From: Oceanobacillus sojae
GTDB taxonomy: Bacteria > Bacillota > Bacilli > Bacillales > Amphibacillaceae
DNA: 64,000 bases
Reading direction: 5' to 3'
NCBI RefSeq assembly: GCF_007991515.1
Contig: NZ_BJYM01000007.1
Coordinates: 150,780-214,779 of the forward strand
The position numbers and the translations under genes are program-made. The notes under the pieces are model-generated. The model was not told the DNA's origin. It made no database searches and saw nothing but the letters and a program-made list of their open reading frames with translations. Of the stretch, positions 50,149 to 58,999 are shown piece by piece; positions within the stretch are counted from its first letter, which is position 1; the number at the start of each line of letters is the position of its first letter.

Positions 50149-52542
50149 ATGACATATTCCATTAAAAGTGCAGCAGTAATAGGTTCAGGAGTGATGGGTT
50201 CTGGTATTGCCGCTCATTTAGCAAATGCAGGTTTATCTGTAACAATGTTTGATAGAGTACCAGATTCCTTGACAGACAAAGAAAAGAAGCATGGACTTAC
50301 ATTAGAAGACAAAAAGGTCAGGTACCGGATTGTTGAAGAGAGCAAGAAAAAGCTGTTAAAACAAAAGCCGTCGCCAATAACGTCTAAAAAAAGCTTAGAG
50401 CTGATTCAGGTTGCTAATTTGGAGGATGACTTAACGCTTCTATCAGAAGCAGATTGGATTGTTGAGGTTATTGTAGAGAACCTGGATGCGAAAAAAGAGT
50501 TATTCGAAAAGGTGGATGCGCATCGCAGAGCAGGGACTATTATCAGCTCTAATACATCAGGAATTTCTGTTGAAGCAATGATTGCGGATTCCTCAGAAGA
50601 TATGCAGGAGCATTTTTTAGGTACACACTTTTTTAATCCGCCTCGTTATCTGAAATTATTAGAGGTTATTCCGACGGAAAAGACAAGAACGGAAGTACTT
50701 TCTTTTATGAAAACATTTGGGGAAGATGTGTTAGGTAAAGGTGTTGTAGAGGCGAAGGACACCCCTAATTTTATTGCAAACCGGATTGGAACCTACGGAC
50801 TTTTGGTGACTGTTCAGGAAATGGAGAAACAGGGACTAAGCGTCGGAGAGATAGATTCAATTACCGGCCCATTGATTGGTAGACCGAAAAGTGCGACATT
50901 CCGGACGTTGGATGTAGTGGGAATCGATACATTTTATCATGTGGCAAATAATGTTTACCATCATGTATCTAATCCAAAAGAGAAAGAAATTTTCACTGTT
51001 CCCGACTTTTTAAAGCAGATGATTGAGAAAGGCTGGATTGGTGCGAAAAGTGGTAAAGGATTTTATGAAAAGAAAAAAGACCGTACAATTGTAGAAATTA
51101 ACCCTGGAACTTTAGAGTACCAGGAAAGAAAGAAATTAAAAACAGCAGCGGTAGAATTAGCAAAGCAGGAAAAAGGCGTTAAAAGAAAAATGAAAGCGCT
51201 TATAAATCAAAAAGGAGATAAAGCTTCTGATTTTATTTGGTCTATTATTAAGCCGGTATTACTATATTCCGCTGATTTAGTCGGAGAAATTGCAGATGAT
51301 GTTGTTTCCATTGATGATGCAATGAAATGGGGCTTTGGCTGGGAATTAGGACCATTTGAAATTTGGGATGCTATTGGTGTAAGTGCTGCTGTGGAACGTA
51401 TCCAGGCTGAAGATACGACGGTGCCAAGCTGGGTGCTAGATATGCTGGAAGAAGGGAATGAAACCTTCTATAAACAGGAAAAAGGGGATAGTTATTTTTA
51501 CCATGAAGATGGCTATAAACAAAAGGAAGTAAACAAGAAAGAAATATCCTTGGCAGCAATAAAAGAACAAAAGGGAGTTATCAAAAAAAATACCGGTGCC
51601 AGCCTGATTGATATTGGAGATGGCGTTGCACTTCTGGAGTTTCATTCAAGAAGTAATGCTATCGGACTGGATATTATCCAGATGATCAATGAATCGATTG
51701 AAGAAGTAAATAAAAATTACAAAGGTCTTGTAATTGGAAATCAGGGCAAAAATTTCTGTGTCGGTGCCAATTTAGCGATGATGCTGATGGAAGCGCAGGA
51801 TGATAATATTTTCGAATTAGATCTTGTAATCCGCCAATTTCAAAATATGACGATGAATATTAAGTATTCCGACAAACCGGTAGTTGCTGCACCATTTAAT
51901 ATGACATTAGGCGGCGGTGCGGAAGTATCTCTGCCGGCTGCAGCGATTCAGGCTTCACCAGAAACCTATATGGGGCTTGTCGAATTTGGAGTCGGGCTTA
52001 TCCCTGGAGGAGGAGGCACAAAGGAGCTTTATTTAAAAGAGCTTAGAAATCTTCCCGAAGGTGTAGATTTTGACTTAACGAAGGTTGCAAATGATGTTTT
52101 TGAAAAAGTAGCAACAGCTAAGGTGTCCACCTCTGCTAGAGAAGCTATGGAAAATGGATATCTGAATAAAAATGACCGCATCAGCAGAAATCCGGATCAC
52201 GTTCTCTACGATGCCAAAAAACGTGTATTATCTTTATTCAACGAAGGTTATGAGAAGCCTGTGAGGGAGAAATTTCCGGTTGTCGGAGAAGCGGGCTATG
52301 CAGCAATGGTTATGGGAGCAAAATCGCTGCACTATGGCGGATATGCTTCGAAGCATGATTTGAAAATTGCTGAAAGATTAGCCTATGTCTTATCTGGCGG
52401 AAGGATAAAGGAAGGTACAGAGATTGATGAACAGGTGATGCTTGATCTGGAAAGAGAAGCATTCTTAAGCCTTATTGCAGAACCGCTGACTCAGCAGAGA
52501 ATGCAGCATATGCTGGTAAAAGGAAAGCCGTTGCGAAATTAA
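50149..52542 (+). CDS. fadN: 3-Hydroxyacyl-CoA dehydrogenase/enoyl-CoA hydratase
   Basis: A 797-residue multifunctional beta-oxidation enzyme. The NAD-binding hydroxyacyl-CoA dehydrogenase domain comes first (GSGVMGSGIAAHLANAG, 12-28; catalytic His in HFFNPPRYLKL), then the C-terminal HAD domains (about 190-430), then a crotonase/enoyl-CoA hydratase domain (about 480-700; GKNFCVGANLAMM, GLGGGAEVSLP-like PFNMTLGGGAEVSLP). This order, inverse to E. coli FadB, is that of B. subtilis FadN. First gene of fadN-fadA-fadE. Confidence 0.95.
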   Translation: MTYSIKSAAVIGSGVMGSGIAAHLANAGLSVTMFDRVPDSLTDKEKKHGLTLEDKKVRYRIVEESKKKLLKQKPSPITSKKSLELIQVANLEDDLTLLSEADWIVEVIVENLDAKKELFEKVDAHRRAGTIISSNTSGISVEAMIADSSEDMQEHFLGTHFFNPPRYLKLLEVIPTEKTRTEVLSFMKTFGEDVLGKGVVEAKDTPNFIANRIGTYGLLVTVQEMEKQGLSVGEIDSITGPLIGRPKSATFRTLDVVGIDTFYHVANNVYHHVSNPKEKEIFTVPDFLKQMIEKGWIGAKSGKGFYEKKKDRTIVEINPGTLEYQERKKLKTAAVELAKQEKGVKRKMKALINQKGDKASDFIWSIIKPVLLYSADLVGEIADDVVSIDDAMKWGFGWELGPFEIWDAIGVSAAVERIQAEDTTVPSWVLDMLEEGNETFYKQEKGDSYFYHEDGYKQKEVNKKEISLAAIKEQKGVIKKNTGASLIDIGDGVALLEFHSRSNAIGLDIIQMINESIEEVNKNYKGLVIGNQGKNFCVGANLAMMLMEAQDDNIFELDLVIRQFQNMTMNIKYSDKPVVAAPFNMTLGGGAEVSLPAAAIQASPETYMGLVEFGVGLIPGGGGTKELYLKELRNLPEGVDFDLTKVANDVFEKVATAKVSTSAREAMENGYLNKNDRISRNPDHVLYDAKKRVLSLFNEGYEKPVREKFPVVGEAGYAAMVMGAKSLHYGGYASKHDLKIAERLAYVLSGGRIKEGTEIDEQVMLDLEREAFLSLIAEPLTQQRMQHMLVKGKPLRN

Positions 52543-52557
52543 TCTCAAAAGAGATTA

Positions 52558-52589
52558 TTCAAAAAGCCCAATTTATCGAACTTTTTGAA
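52558..52589. repeat. Inverted repeat between fadN and fadA
   Basis: TTCAAAAAG (52558-52566) pairs with CTTTTTGAA (52581-52589). The right arm continues CTTTTTGAACAC, as in the repeats at 16-30 and 44345-44410. It may be an mRNA stability element or a dispersed repeat. Confidence 0.6.
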
Positions 52590-52631
52590 CACGTACTTAA
52601 AGGGAGCATGCATTTAAAGGAGGGCATATCC

Positions 52632-53807
52632 GTGAAAGAAGCAGTAATTGTGGCTGGTGCAAGAACACCAGTAGGAAAAGCAAATAAAGGATCATTACGG
52701 GATGTAAGGCCAGACGACCTGGCAGCTTTAACTGTAAAAGAAACCTTAAAAAGAGCCGGTAATTATCAAGGGTCAATAGATGATGTGATTATTGGCTGTG
52801 CAATGCCGGAAGCAGAACAGGGAATGAATATGGCGCGTAATATTGCCGGTCTGGCTGGGCTAGGTCATGATGTACCGGGAATTACCGTAAACCGCTACTG
52901 TGCTTCAGGATTACAAACGATTGCCTACGGTGCCGAACGAATTATGGTCGGTGCTGCTGAGACAATTATTGCTGGCGGTGCAGAATCGATGTCTATGATT
53001 CCGATGGGCGGGCATGTCATTAAACCCAACCCGGCCCTGGTTGCAAATGCGCCAGAATACTATATGAACATGGGACATACGGCAGAGGAAGTAGCAAATC
53101 GTTTTGACATTTCAAGAGCAGATCAGGATGCTTTTGCAGTAAAGAGTCATGAACGCGCTGCTGCAGCAATGGAGAAAGGTCTGTTTAAGGATGAAATTGT
53201 TCCTGTAGAAGTGAAAGAACGTTTTGTAGGAAAGAACAATAAGATTGAAGAAAAATCCTTCTCCTTTGAAATGGATGAGGGAGTCCGTGCAGGAACAAAT
53301 ATAGAGGTTTTAAGCTCACTGCGCCCGGTCTTTCATATAAAAGGCAGTGTTACTGCCGGGAATGCTTCACAAATGAGTGATGGGGCAGCTTCTGTTTTAT
53401 TAATGGATAGAGAAAAGGCAGAGGCAGAAGGATTAACACCAATTCTAAAATTCCGTTCCTTTGCTGTAGCTGGAGTAGCACCGGAAATTATGGGCGTCGG
53501 ACCGGTAGAAGCAATTCCAAAGGCAGTAAAAATGGCCGGGTTAGAGTTATCTGATATAGGGTTGTTTGAATTAAATGAAGCTTTTGCATCACAGGCACTG
53601 CGGGTTATCAGAGCGTTAGATTTAGATACAGATAAGGTGAATGTAAATGGTGGTGCCATTGCGTTAGGTCACCCGCTGGGCTGTACTGGCACAAAGCTGA
53701 CAGTCAGCTTAATGAATGAGATGAAGCGGAGAAACGAGCAATTCGGGATAGTAACCATGTGTATCGGCGGCGGTATGGGTGCTGCAGGCGTATTTGAGCT
53801 TTTATAA
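52632..53807 (+). CDS. fadA: Acetyl-CoA acyltransferase (3-ketoacyl-CoA thiolase)
   Basis: A 391-residue thiolase that cleaves 3-ketoacyl-CoA, the last step of each beta-oxidation cycle. The active-site Cys lies in VNRYCASGLQTIAYG (near 90), the His in NVNGGAIALGHPLGCTG (about 345-355), and the second Cys in VTMCIGGGMGAAG. The ATG at 52608 is in frame, but AAAGGAGGGC directly before GTG 52632 and homolog length (391 in B. subtilis) support the GTG. Confidence 0.95.
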   Translation: MKEAVIVAGARTPVGKANKGSLRDVRPDDLAALTVKETLKRAGNYQGSIDDVIIGCAMPEAEQGMNMARNIAGLAGLGHDVPGITVNRYCASGLQTIAYGAERIMVGAAETIIAGGAESMSMIPMGGHVIKPNPALVANAPEYYMNMGHTAEEVANRFDISRADQDAFAVKSHERAAAAMEKGLFKDEIVPVEVKERFVGKNNKIEEKSFSFEMDEGVRAGTNIEVLSSLRPVFHIKGSVTAGNASQMSDGAASVLLMDREKAEAEGLTPILKFRSFAVAGVAPEIMGVGPVEAIPKAVKMAGLELSDIGLFELNEAFASQALRVIRALDLDTDKVNVNGGAIALGHPLGCTGTKLTVSLMNEMKRRNEQFGIVTMCIGGGMGAAGVFELL

Positions 53808-53831
53808 ACTACTAGAAAAGGGGTAATAATA

Positions 53832-55616
53832 ATGAGTGAGACAAAAGAAAGATTATTTAAAGGCGGCGGTTTTCTAGTTGAGGATATTTCCGGAGAGGAT
53901 ATCATTACACCAGAGGATTTTACAGATGAACATAGGATGATTGCGAAAACAACAGAAGATTTTGTATTGGGAGAAGTTGTTCCTAAGATTGATCATCTGG
54001 AAAATCATGAATTTGACCATTCTGTTAAGCTGCTCAAAAAAGCAGGAGAATTAGGCCTGCTAGGTGCAGATGTCCCAGAAGCATATGGCGGTCTGGCTCT
54101 GGATAAAATCAGTTCTTCCTTAATTACAGAGAAGTTTTCCCGTGCAGGAGGATTCTCAATTACCCATGGAGCACATGTTGGAATTGGATCACTGCCAATT
54201 GTCTTCTTTGGTAATGAGGAGCAAAAGGAAAAATATTTACCTAAATTAGCTACTGGTGAGTTAATTGCTGCTTACGCATTAACAGAGCCGAGCTCAGGTT
54301 CTGATGCACTTGGAGCAAAAGCAACAGCGAAATTGAACGATGCAGGCACACATTATATATTAAATGGAGAGAAGCAATGGATTACCAACTCAGCTTTTGC
54401 GGATGTCTTTGTCGTATACGCAAAAATTGACGGTGAGCATTTCAGTGCTTTTATTGTTGAAAGAGAGTACCCTGGTGTATCTACAGGACCGGAAGAAAAG
54501 AAAATGGGAATTAAAAGTTCTTCCACAAGAACGCTTGTATTAGAGGATGCGGAAGTTCCTGTAGAAAATCTGTTAGGTGAAAAAGGCCGCGGACATGTGA
54601 TTGCCTTTAATATTCTGAACGTGGGCCGCTATAAATTGGCTGTCGGCGGAGTAGGAGGATCGAAGCGTGCTTTAGAATTAGCAGCAAAGTATGCGAATGA
54701 ACGTAAACAATTCCAAACGCCTATTTCAAGCTTCACTTTGACACAGGAAAAATTAGCAACAATAGCATCAAAAATCTATGCAAATGAAAGTGCAGTTTAT
54801 CGAACCGTGGGGTTATTTGAACAGCGGATGGGTGCATTATCCGACGAACAGCTGCAGGATGGCCGTGAAGTCGCCCGGGCAATCGCTGAGTATCAAATTG
54901 AGTGCTCGATGACAAAATATATGGCTACAGAATTACTGGATTACGCAGCAGATGAAGCTGTTCAGCTGCATGGCGGGTATGGTTTTATGCAGGAGTATGA
55001 AGTGGAGCGTATTTACCGTGATTCACGTATTAATCGTATTTTTGAGGGAACCAATGAAATTAACAGACTTATTGTACCGGGAACGCTTCTGAAAAAAGCT
55101 TTAAAAGGTGAACTGCCACTGTTGGAAAAGGCACAGGGGCTGCAGGAAGAATTAATGATGATGATGCCGGAGGAAGTGGGAACAGAAGCTTTAGAACAAG
55201 AAAAGTATTTATTAAGAAATGCGAAAAAAATGATTCTGCTGGGTGCTGGTTTAGCAGCACAGAAATATGGCAAAAAATTAGACCGCGAACAAGAAATTCT
55301 AATTAAATTAGCTGATATGACAGCGGAAGTATTTAATATGGAGTCTGCTATTCTTCGTACAGAAAAAGCCATTGCTAAGGCTGGACTGGAAAAAGCACAT
55401 CAAAAGTTAATGTATACAGAAGTCTATGTCCAGGAAGCATTTAACCGGATAGAAGCAGCGGCAAAGGAAATTCTAATTACAGCAGAAGAAGGAGATACAT
55501 TGCGTATCATGCTGTCCTCTCTGCGTAAGCTTACCAGACATACACCAATCAATACGGTTAAAAAGAAACGTGAAATTGCCGCAAAAATTATTGAGGAAGA
55601 AAAATATATTGTTTGA
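53832..55616 (+). CDS. fadE: Acyl-CoA dehydrogenase
   Basis: A 594-residue FAD-dependent acyl-CoA dehydrogenase, first oxidation of beta-oxidation. Signature segments are AYALTEPSSGSDALGAKATA and WITNSAFADVFVVYAK (about 150-195), the catalytic Glu region in the C-terminal core (QLHGGYGFMQEYEVERIYRD) and RIFEGTNEINRLIV. The extra C-terminal helical region (about 410-594) is typical of the long bacillus FadE/YusJ and VLCAD-like forms. Last gene of the operon. Confidence 0.94.
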   Translation: MSETKERLFKGGGFLVEDISGEDIITPEDFTDEHRMIAKTTEDFVLGEVVPKIDHLENHEFDHSVKLLKKAGELGLLGADVPEAYGGLALDKISSSLITEKFSRAGGFSITHGAHVGIGSLPIVFFGNEEQKEKYLPKLATGELIAAYALTEPSSGSDALGAKATAKLNDAGTHYILNGEKQWITNSAFADVFVVYAKIDGEHFSAFIVEREYPGVSTGPEEKKMGIKSSSTRTLVLEDAEVPVENLLGEKGRGHVIAFNILNVGRYKLAVGGVGGSKRALELAAKYANERKQFQTPISSFTLTQEKLATIASKIYANESAVYRTVGLFEQRMGALSDEQLQDGREVARAIAEYQIECSMTKYMATELLDYAADEAVQLHGGYGFMQEYEVERIYRDSRINRIFEGTNEINRLIVPGTLLKKALKGELPLLEKAQGLQEELMMMMPEEVGTEALEQEKYLLRNAKKMILLGAGLAAQKYGKKLDREQEILIKLADMTAEVFNMESAILRTEKAIAKAGLEKAHQKLMYTEVYVQEAFNRIEAAAKEILITAEEGDTLRIMLSSLRKLTRHTPINTVKKKREIAAKIIEEEKYIV

Positions 55617-55623
55617 TACATCA

Positions 55624-55652
55624 GAAAGAGGCTGGATATCCAGCCTCTTTTC
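55624..55652. terminator. Terminator of the fadNAE operon (bidirectional)
   Basis: AAAGAGGCTGG pairs with CCAGCCTCTTT around a 4-nt centre. A T run follows, and an A run precedes it for the convergent channel gene. Confidence 0.85.
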
Positions 55653-55658
55653 AACGAT

Positions 55659-56471
55659 TTATTCCTTCGTTGCTTCTTTTTGAACATCCTCTTTTAGTAA
55701 AGCTTTAATTTCTTTGAGTTCTTTATCCATCGCTTCCAGCTTTAAATCAGTCGGCGTGGGCTGATTTTCACGATTTGCTTCTTCTACATTATTTACGATT
55801 ACCCCAACGAATAAATTAATAATGACAAATGCGCCAATAAGGATAAAAGAAATAAAATAGATTAAAGCTATGCTGGTTTCTTCTAAAATAGGATACATCA
55901 CGCCTGTTGCCCAGGAATCAAGCGTGATAAGCTGAAATAAGGTCAACAAGGTCCGGTGAAGCGATCCAAAATGATCAGGAGCAATGGATTGAAACAACAT
56001 GGTACCGATAACAGCATAGATGTAAAAGAAAATGGCAAGCAAGATCATAATATTTCCCATTGAAGGAATTGTTAACAGAAGTGCATTCACCATTTTTCTT
56101 AATGATGGAATAATGGAAATGGCACGGAGTACCCGGAGTATTCTGAAAATACGCAAGACAATTACATAATTAGAACCGACAAATAGAATGCTGGCTGCTA
56201 CAATAACAAAATCAAATACATTCCAGGGATTTTTAAAAAAATGAGCAAGTGAATAGCTGCCAATAATCCGGATCATAATTTCTACCATAAAAATAATAAG
56301 GAGCACAGCATCTATCCAATACAAAGACGCTGCATAGCGCTGATTAATTGCCGGATATGTTTCTAATCCAACAATAATAGCATTCAGTAAAATAAGACCG
56401 ATAATGATATCTGTAAATATTTTATTTTCTGCGATGGCAGCACATCTATTTTGAAAAGCTTTCCATGTCAT
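55659..56471 (-). CDS. Bacterial voltage-gated sodium channel (NaChBac family)
   Basis: A 270-residue single-domain ion channel that tetramerises. Six helices: S1-S3 (about 18-100), the voltage sensor S4 with four Arg at three-residue spacing (VLRIFRILRVLRAISII, Arg107/110/113/116), S5 (about 138-160), pore and S6 (about 195-225). The filter reads TLDSWATG (183-190); NaChBac has TLESWASG, so the selectivity Glu is Asp185 here. A C-terminal coiled coil (about 240-265) is typical of the family. In alkaliphilic bacilli these channels serve Na+ entry for pH homeostasis, motility and chemotaxis. Confidence 0.9.
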   Translation of the reverse strand: MTWKAFQNRCAAIAENKIFTDIIIGLILLNAIIVGLETYPAINQRYAASLYWIDAVLLIIFMVEIMIRIIGSYSLAHFFKNPWNVFDFVIVAASILFVGSNYVIVLRIFRILRVLRAISIIPSLRKMVNALLLTIPSMGNIMILLAIFFYIYAVIGTMLFQSIAPDHFGSLHRTLLTLFQLITLDSWATGVMYPILEETSIALIYFISFILIGAFVIINLFVGVIVNNVEEANRENQPTPTDLKLEAMDKELKEIKALLKEDVQKEATKE

Positions 56472-56733
56472 TAACGTGTGTCCTTTCTTTAGTACGTATC
56501 ATTTTTTAAAGAATATTCACGTAAATTGAAGTGTCTCAAATAATAGATTCTATTAATCAATGCAAAGACATACCCGTTGTTTATTGTACTAATTTTTAAT
56601 TGGTTTGTCATTTTGAACTATGTGATTTCATATGAGAAAATAACCCTCTTAAAAACAATTCAATATATTGGATTAAAGCTGAAGTTTCATGGTACGCTAA
56701 TAAAAAAGAAATCAAAATATAGGAGGGGCTATC

Positions 56734-57210
56734 ATGTATCGAAGATTAAATGATTTTTTAACAGAATGGTCACAGTCTGCTGATGGAACCAAAGCGGTAT
56801 TGAAAGCTTTAGAAGATGAAAAACTGGATCAATCTATTGAAGAAGGACATAACAGTCTCGGCTGGCTAGGCTGGCATTTAGTGAACAGTCCTGTATTTTT
56901 CATGAGCTTAGTAGGCGTTAATCTCGAGTCTCCTTACGACCCTGATCAAAATCCGGCAAAAGCAAATGAAATTCTGGCAGCATATGAGGATATTTCAAAA
57001 CGTGTTGTAGAGAAAGCAAAAGAACAACTGTCAAATGAGGCTTTAGTAAATGAAACCGGTGATTTTGGCGGACCTGCTCCGAAAGGAAGTATTCTGCGGA
57101 TGCTGGTCAGTCATCAGATTCATCACCGCGGTCAAATGACAGTTTTACTTAGACAAGCTGGCTTGAAGGTACCGGGAGTCATGGGGCCGACAAAAGAGGA
57201 ACAGGAGTAA
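56734..57210 (+). CDS. DinB family protein
   Basis: A 158-residue DinB/YfiT-like four-helix protein. Putative metal ligands are His in LGWLGWHLVNS (near 49) and the HQIHHRGQMTVLLRQAG segment (about 128-144). Likely a bacillithiol-dependent transferase or related enzyme; the substrate is unknown. Its start follows TAGGAGGGG. It is followed 17 bp later by yusI and is probably co-transcribed with it. Confidence 0.87.
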   Translation: MYRRLNDFLTEWSQSADGTKAVLKALEDEKLDQSIEEGHNSLGWLGWHLVNSPVFFMSLVGVNLESPYDPDQNPAKANEILAAYEDISKRVVEKAKEQLSNEALVNETGDFGGPAPKGSILRMLVSHQIHHRGQMTVLLRQAGLKVPGVMGPTKEEQE

Positions 57211-57227
57211 AGAACGGAGGAATATAA

Positions 57228-57584
57228 ATGACATTATCTTTTTACTGGTATCCCAAGTGCGGTACCTGCCGAAATGCGAAAAAATGGCTGGATGAAAATC
57301 AAATCGATTATAAAGCAATTCATATAGTAGAGGAGCCTCCAAGTGAAACCCAAATTCTGGAATTGATGGAGACAAGCGATTTGCCTGCAAAGAAGTTTTT
57401 TAATACTAGTGGTAAAAAGTATCGTGAGCTTCACTTAAAGGAAAAAATAAATGATTTATCATCTCAGGAAATGGCAGAGATTTTAGCTTCTGATGGTATG
57501 TTAATAAAAAGGCCAATCCTGACAGATGGAAAGAAAGTGACTGCCGGTTTTAATGAAGAAACCTATGAATCTGTTTGGAAGTAA
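57228..57584 (+). CDS. yusI: ArsC/Spx family protein YusI
   Basis: A 118-residue thioredoxin-fold protein of the ArsC/Spx-like family, with an N-terminal CGTC (11-14) and RPILTDGKKVTAGF near the end, which places it with YusI/YffB rather than Spx itself (Spx has CTSCR...). Probably a cytosolic thiol-disulfide or reductase-like protein; the substrate is unknown. Its position next to gcvH is conserved in bacilli. Confidence 0.85.
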   Translation: MTLSFYWYPKCGTCRNAKKWLDENQIDYKAIHIVEEPPSETQILELMETSDLPAKKFFNTSGKKYRELHLKEKINDLSSQEMAEILASDGMLIKRPILTDGKKVTAGFNEETYESVWK

Positions 57585-57657
57585 GGTAGGGCTAGAATTT
57601 AAACCCGCTTCAATGTATAGTTAAAGAGAAATAATGATGATTTTGGAGGGATACGAA

Positions 57658-58038
57658 ATGAGCTTGCCAGAGAATTATTTATATTCAAAAGAACATGAAT
57701 GGGTAAAGAAAGAGGATGGAAAAGTTCGTATTGGGATTACAGACTTCGCACAAGATGAGCTTGGAGATATTGTCTTTGTGGAGTTACCGGAAATCGGTGA
57801 TTCTTTAGAGCTTGATGAGCCATTTGGAAGTGTAGAATCAGTTAAAACCGTATCCGAGCTATATGCTCCTGTAAGCGGAAAAGTTGTAGAAGTAAATGAA
57901 GAGCTGGAAGACAGTCCTGAGCTTGTAAATGAATCACCATACGAAAAAGCATGGATGATCGTTATTGAGGTTGAGGATGATAATGATCTAAGTGAATTAT
58001 TAGATGCAGAAGCATACCAGGAATTTATAGAAGAATAA
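57658..58038 (+). CDS. gcvH: Glycine cleavage system H protein
   Basis: A 126-residue lipoyl carrier protein. The lipoyl-lysine is Lys63 in [19 protein letters not shown]. In bacilli it also serves as the main entry point for lipoate and octanoate (substrate of LipM and LipL), which explains its separation from gcvT/gcvP. The frame is open to 57634, but GGAGGG before ATG 57658 and the family start [10 protein letters not shown] fix the start. Confidence 0.96.
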   Translation: MSLPENYLYSKEHEWVKKEDGKVRIGITDFAQDELGDIVFVELPEIGDSLELDEPFGSVESVKTVSELYAPVSGKVVEVNEELEDSPELVNESPYEKAWMIVIEVEDDNDLSELLDAEAYQEFIEE

Positions 58039-58108
58039 TGTAATTACCTTACGCGCCTATTTTAGAGAATATTCATCTGAAGTTTTCAAAAGGGCTCTAA
58101 AAAAGGGT

Positions 58109-58157
58109 GAAAAGAGCTGACTTTTCCACATTCGTGTATAGTTAGCTCTTTTCTTTT
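58109..58157 (+). terminator. Terminator of gcvH
   Basis: GAAAAGAGCTGAC (58109-58121) pairs with GTTAGCTCTTTTC (58141-58153) with one wobble, followed by TTTTC. Confidence 0.75.
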
Positions 58158-58205
58158 CATATAATATAGAAAAAGCATATTAGTTGCGATAAGGAGTGCA
58201 AGACG

Positions 58206-58568
58206 ATGATGGAAGATGATTACAGTAAAGTTATAATCGTTGAAGGGTTATCTGATAAAAAACATATTGAAAAAATTCTTGACGATAATACCATCACCAT
58301 TGTTTGTACAAATGGAACCATAGGCGTAGAAAGATTTGAGGAACTGTTGGAATATTATCATTTGGATGATACTGATGTATTTATTCTTGTGGACGAGGAT
58401 GAATCCGGAATGAAACTTCGAAAGCAGCTGGCAAGAGAATTGCCGCATGCAGAGCATATTTATGTAAGCAGTGAATTCAGAGAAGTTGCAGCTACTCCAA
58501 TGAAGACATTGGCAAGTATTCTGGCTGGCAAGCGAATCGGAATAGACCTCAATTATCTTGCAAAATAA
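58206..58568 (+). CDS. yusF: Toprim domain protein YusF
   Basis: A 120-residue small Toprim protein related to B. subtilis YusF and to the ribonuclease M5 Toprim core: VIIVEGLSDKKHIEKIL (catalytic Glu near 15) and FILVDEDESGMKLRKQL (DxD near 60). Such minimal Toprim proteins are predicted to bind or cut nucleic acids; no substrate is established. AAGGAG precedes the start. Confidence 0.87.
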   Translation: MMEDDYSKVIIVEGLSDKKHIEKILDDNTITIVCTNGTIGVERFEELLEYYHLDDTDVFILVDEDESGMKLRKQLARELPHAEHIYVSSEFREVAATPMKTLASILAGKRIGIDLNYLAK

Positions 58569-58678
58569 TAAGTTTACACGTTAAAATAAAAATAGATTTT
58601 ATTCATCAAGGAATTTGTTGCAAAGGCTAATATTTCTTCTGATATTCATGAAGAGGAGAAAGATTGAGGGGAATCAAC

Positions 58679-58999
58679 TTGAAACAGTTTAATGAAGCAG
58701 AAGTAAGTCATCATCGGCTCATATTATATATTTATACACCATTTTGCGGGACGTGTACGGTAGCACGGGCAATGCTTGAGAATGTGGAAAAAATGCACAA
58801 GGAGGATATTTTTTCAGAAATGAATGCTTCCATGCATCCGGAGTTTATGCAGCAGCACAAAATAGAAAGTGTCCCCTGTCTCGTTTTTATGGAAGACGGA
58901 GAAGCTGTGGAGAAAGTGTACACATTTAAATCTACAGCAAATATTTATCAGTATTTAATGAGGTATAAACCAGAGCTGTTCACAGCATTAAATAACTAA
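58679..58999 (+). CDS. yusE: Thioredoxin family protein YusE
   Basis: A 106-residue cytosolic thioredoxin-fold protein with active site CGTC in YTPFCGTCTVARAML and the cis-Pro loop in IESVPCLVFM. It resembles B. subtilis YusE in size and gene position. The partner proteins are unknown. Start is TTG 58679 after GAGGGG; TTG 58664 after GAGGAG is possible and would add five residues. Confidence 0.87.
   Translation: MKQFNEAEVSHHRLILYIYTPFCGTCTVARAMLENVEKMHKEDIFSEMNASMHPEFMQQHKIESVPCLVFMEDGEAVEKVYTFKSTANIYQYLMRYKPELFTALNN

Noticed and set aside
51191..51204. cre-like TGAAAGCGCTTATA inside fadN
   Set aside because: One mismatch to the CcpA consensus, but it lies over 1 kb inside the coding sequence and the codons read normally. 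A roadblock site is possible but not supported.
55669..55684. CTTTTTGAACA as a fourth copy of the dispersed repeat
   Set aside because: It lies in the coding C-terminus of the sodium channel gene and lacks the inverted partner.
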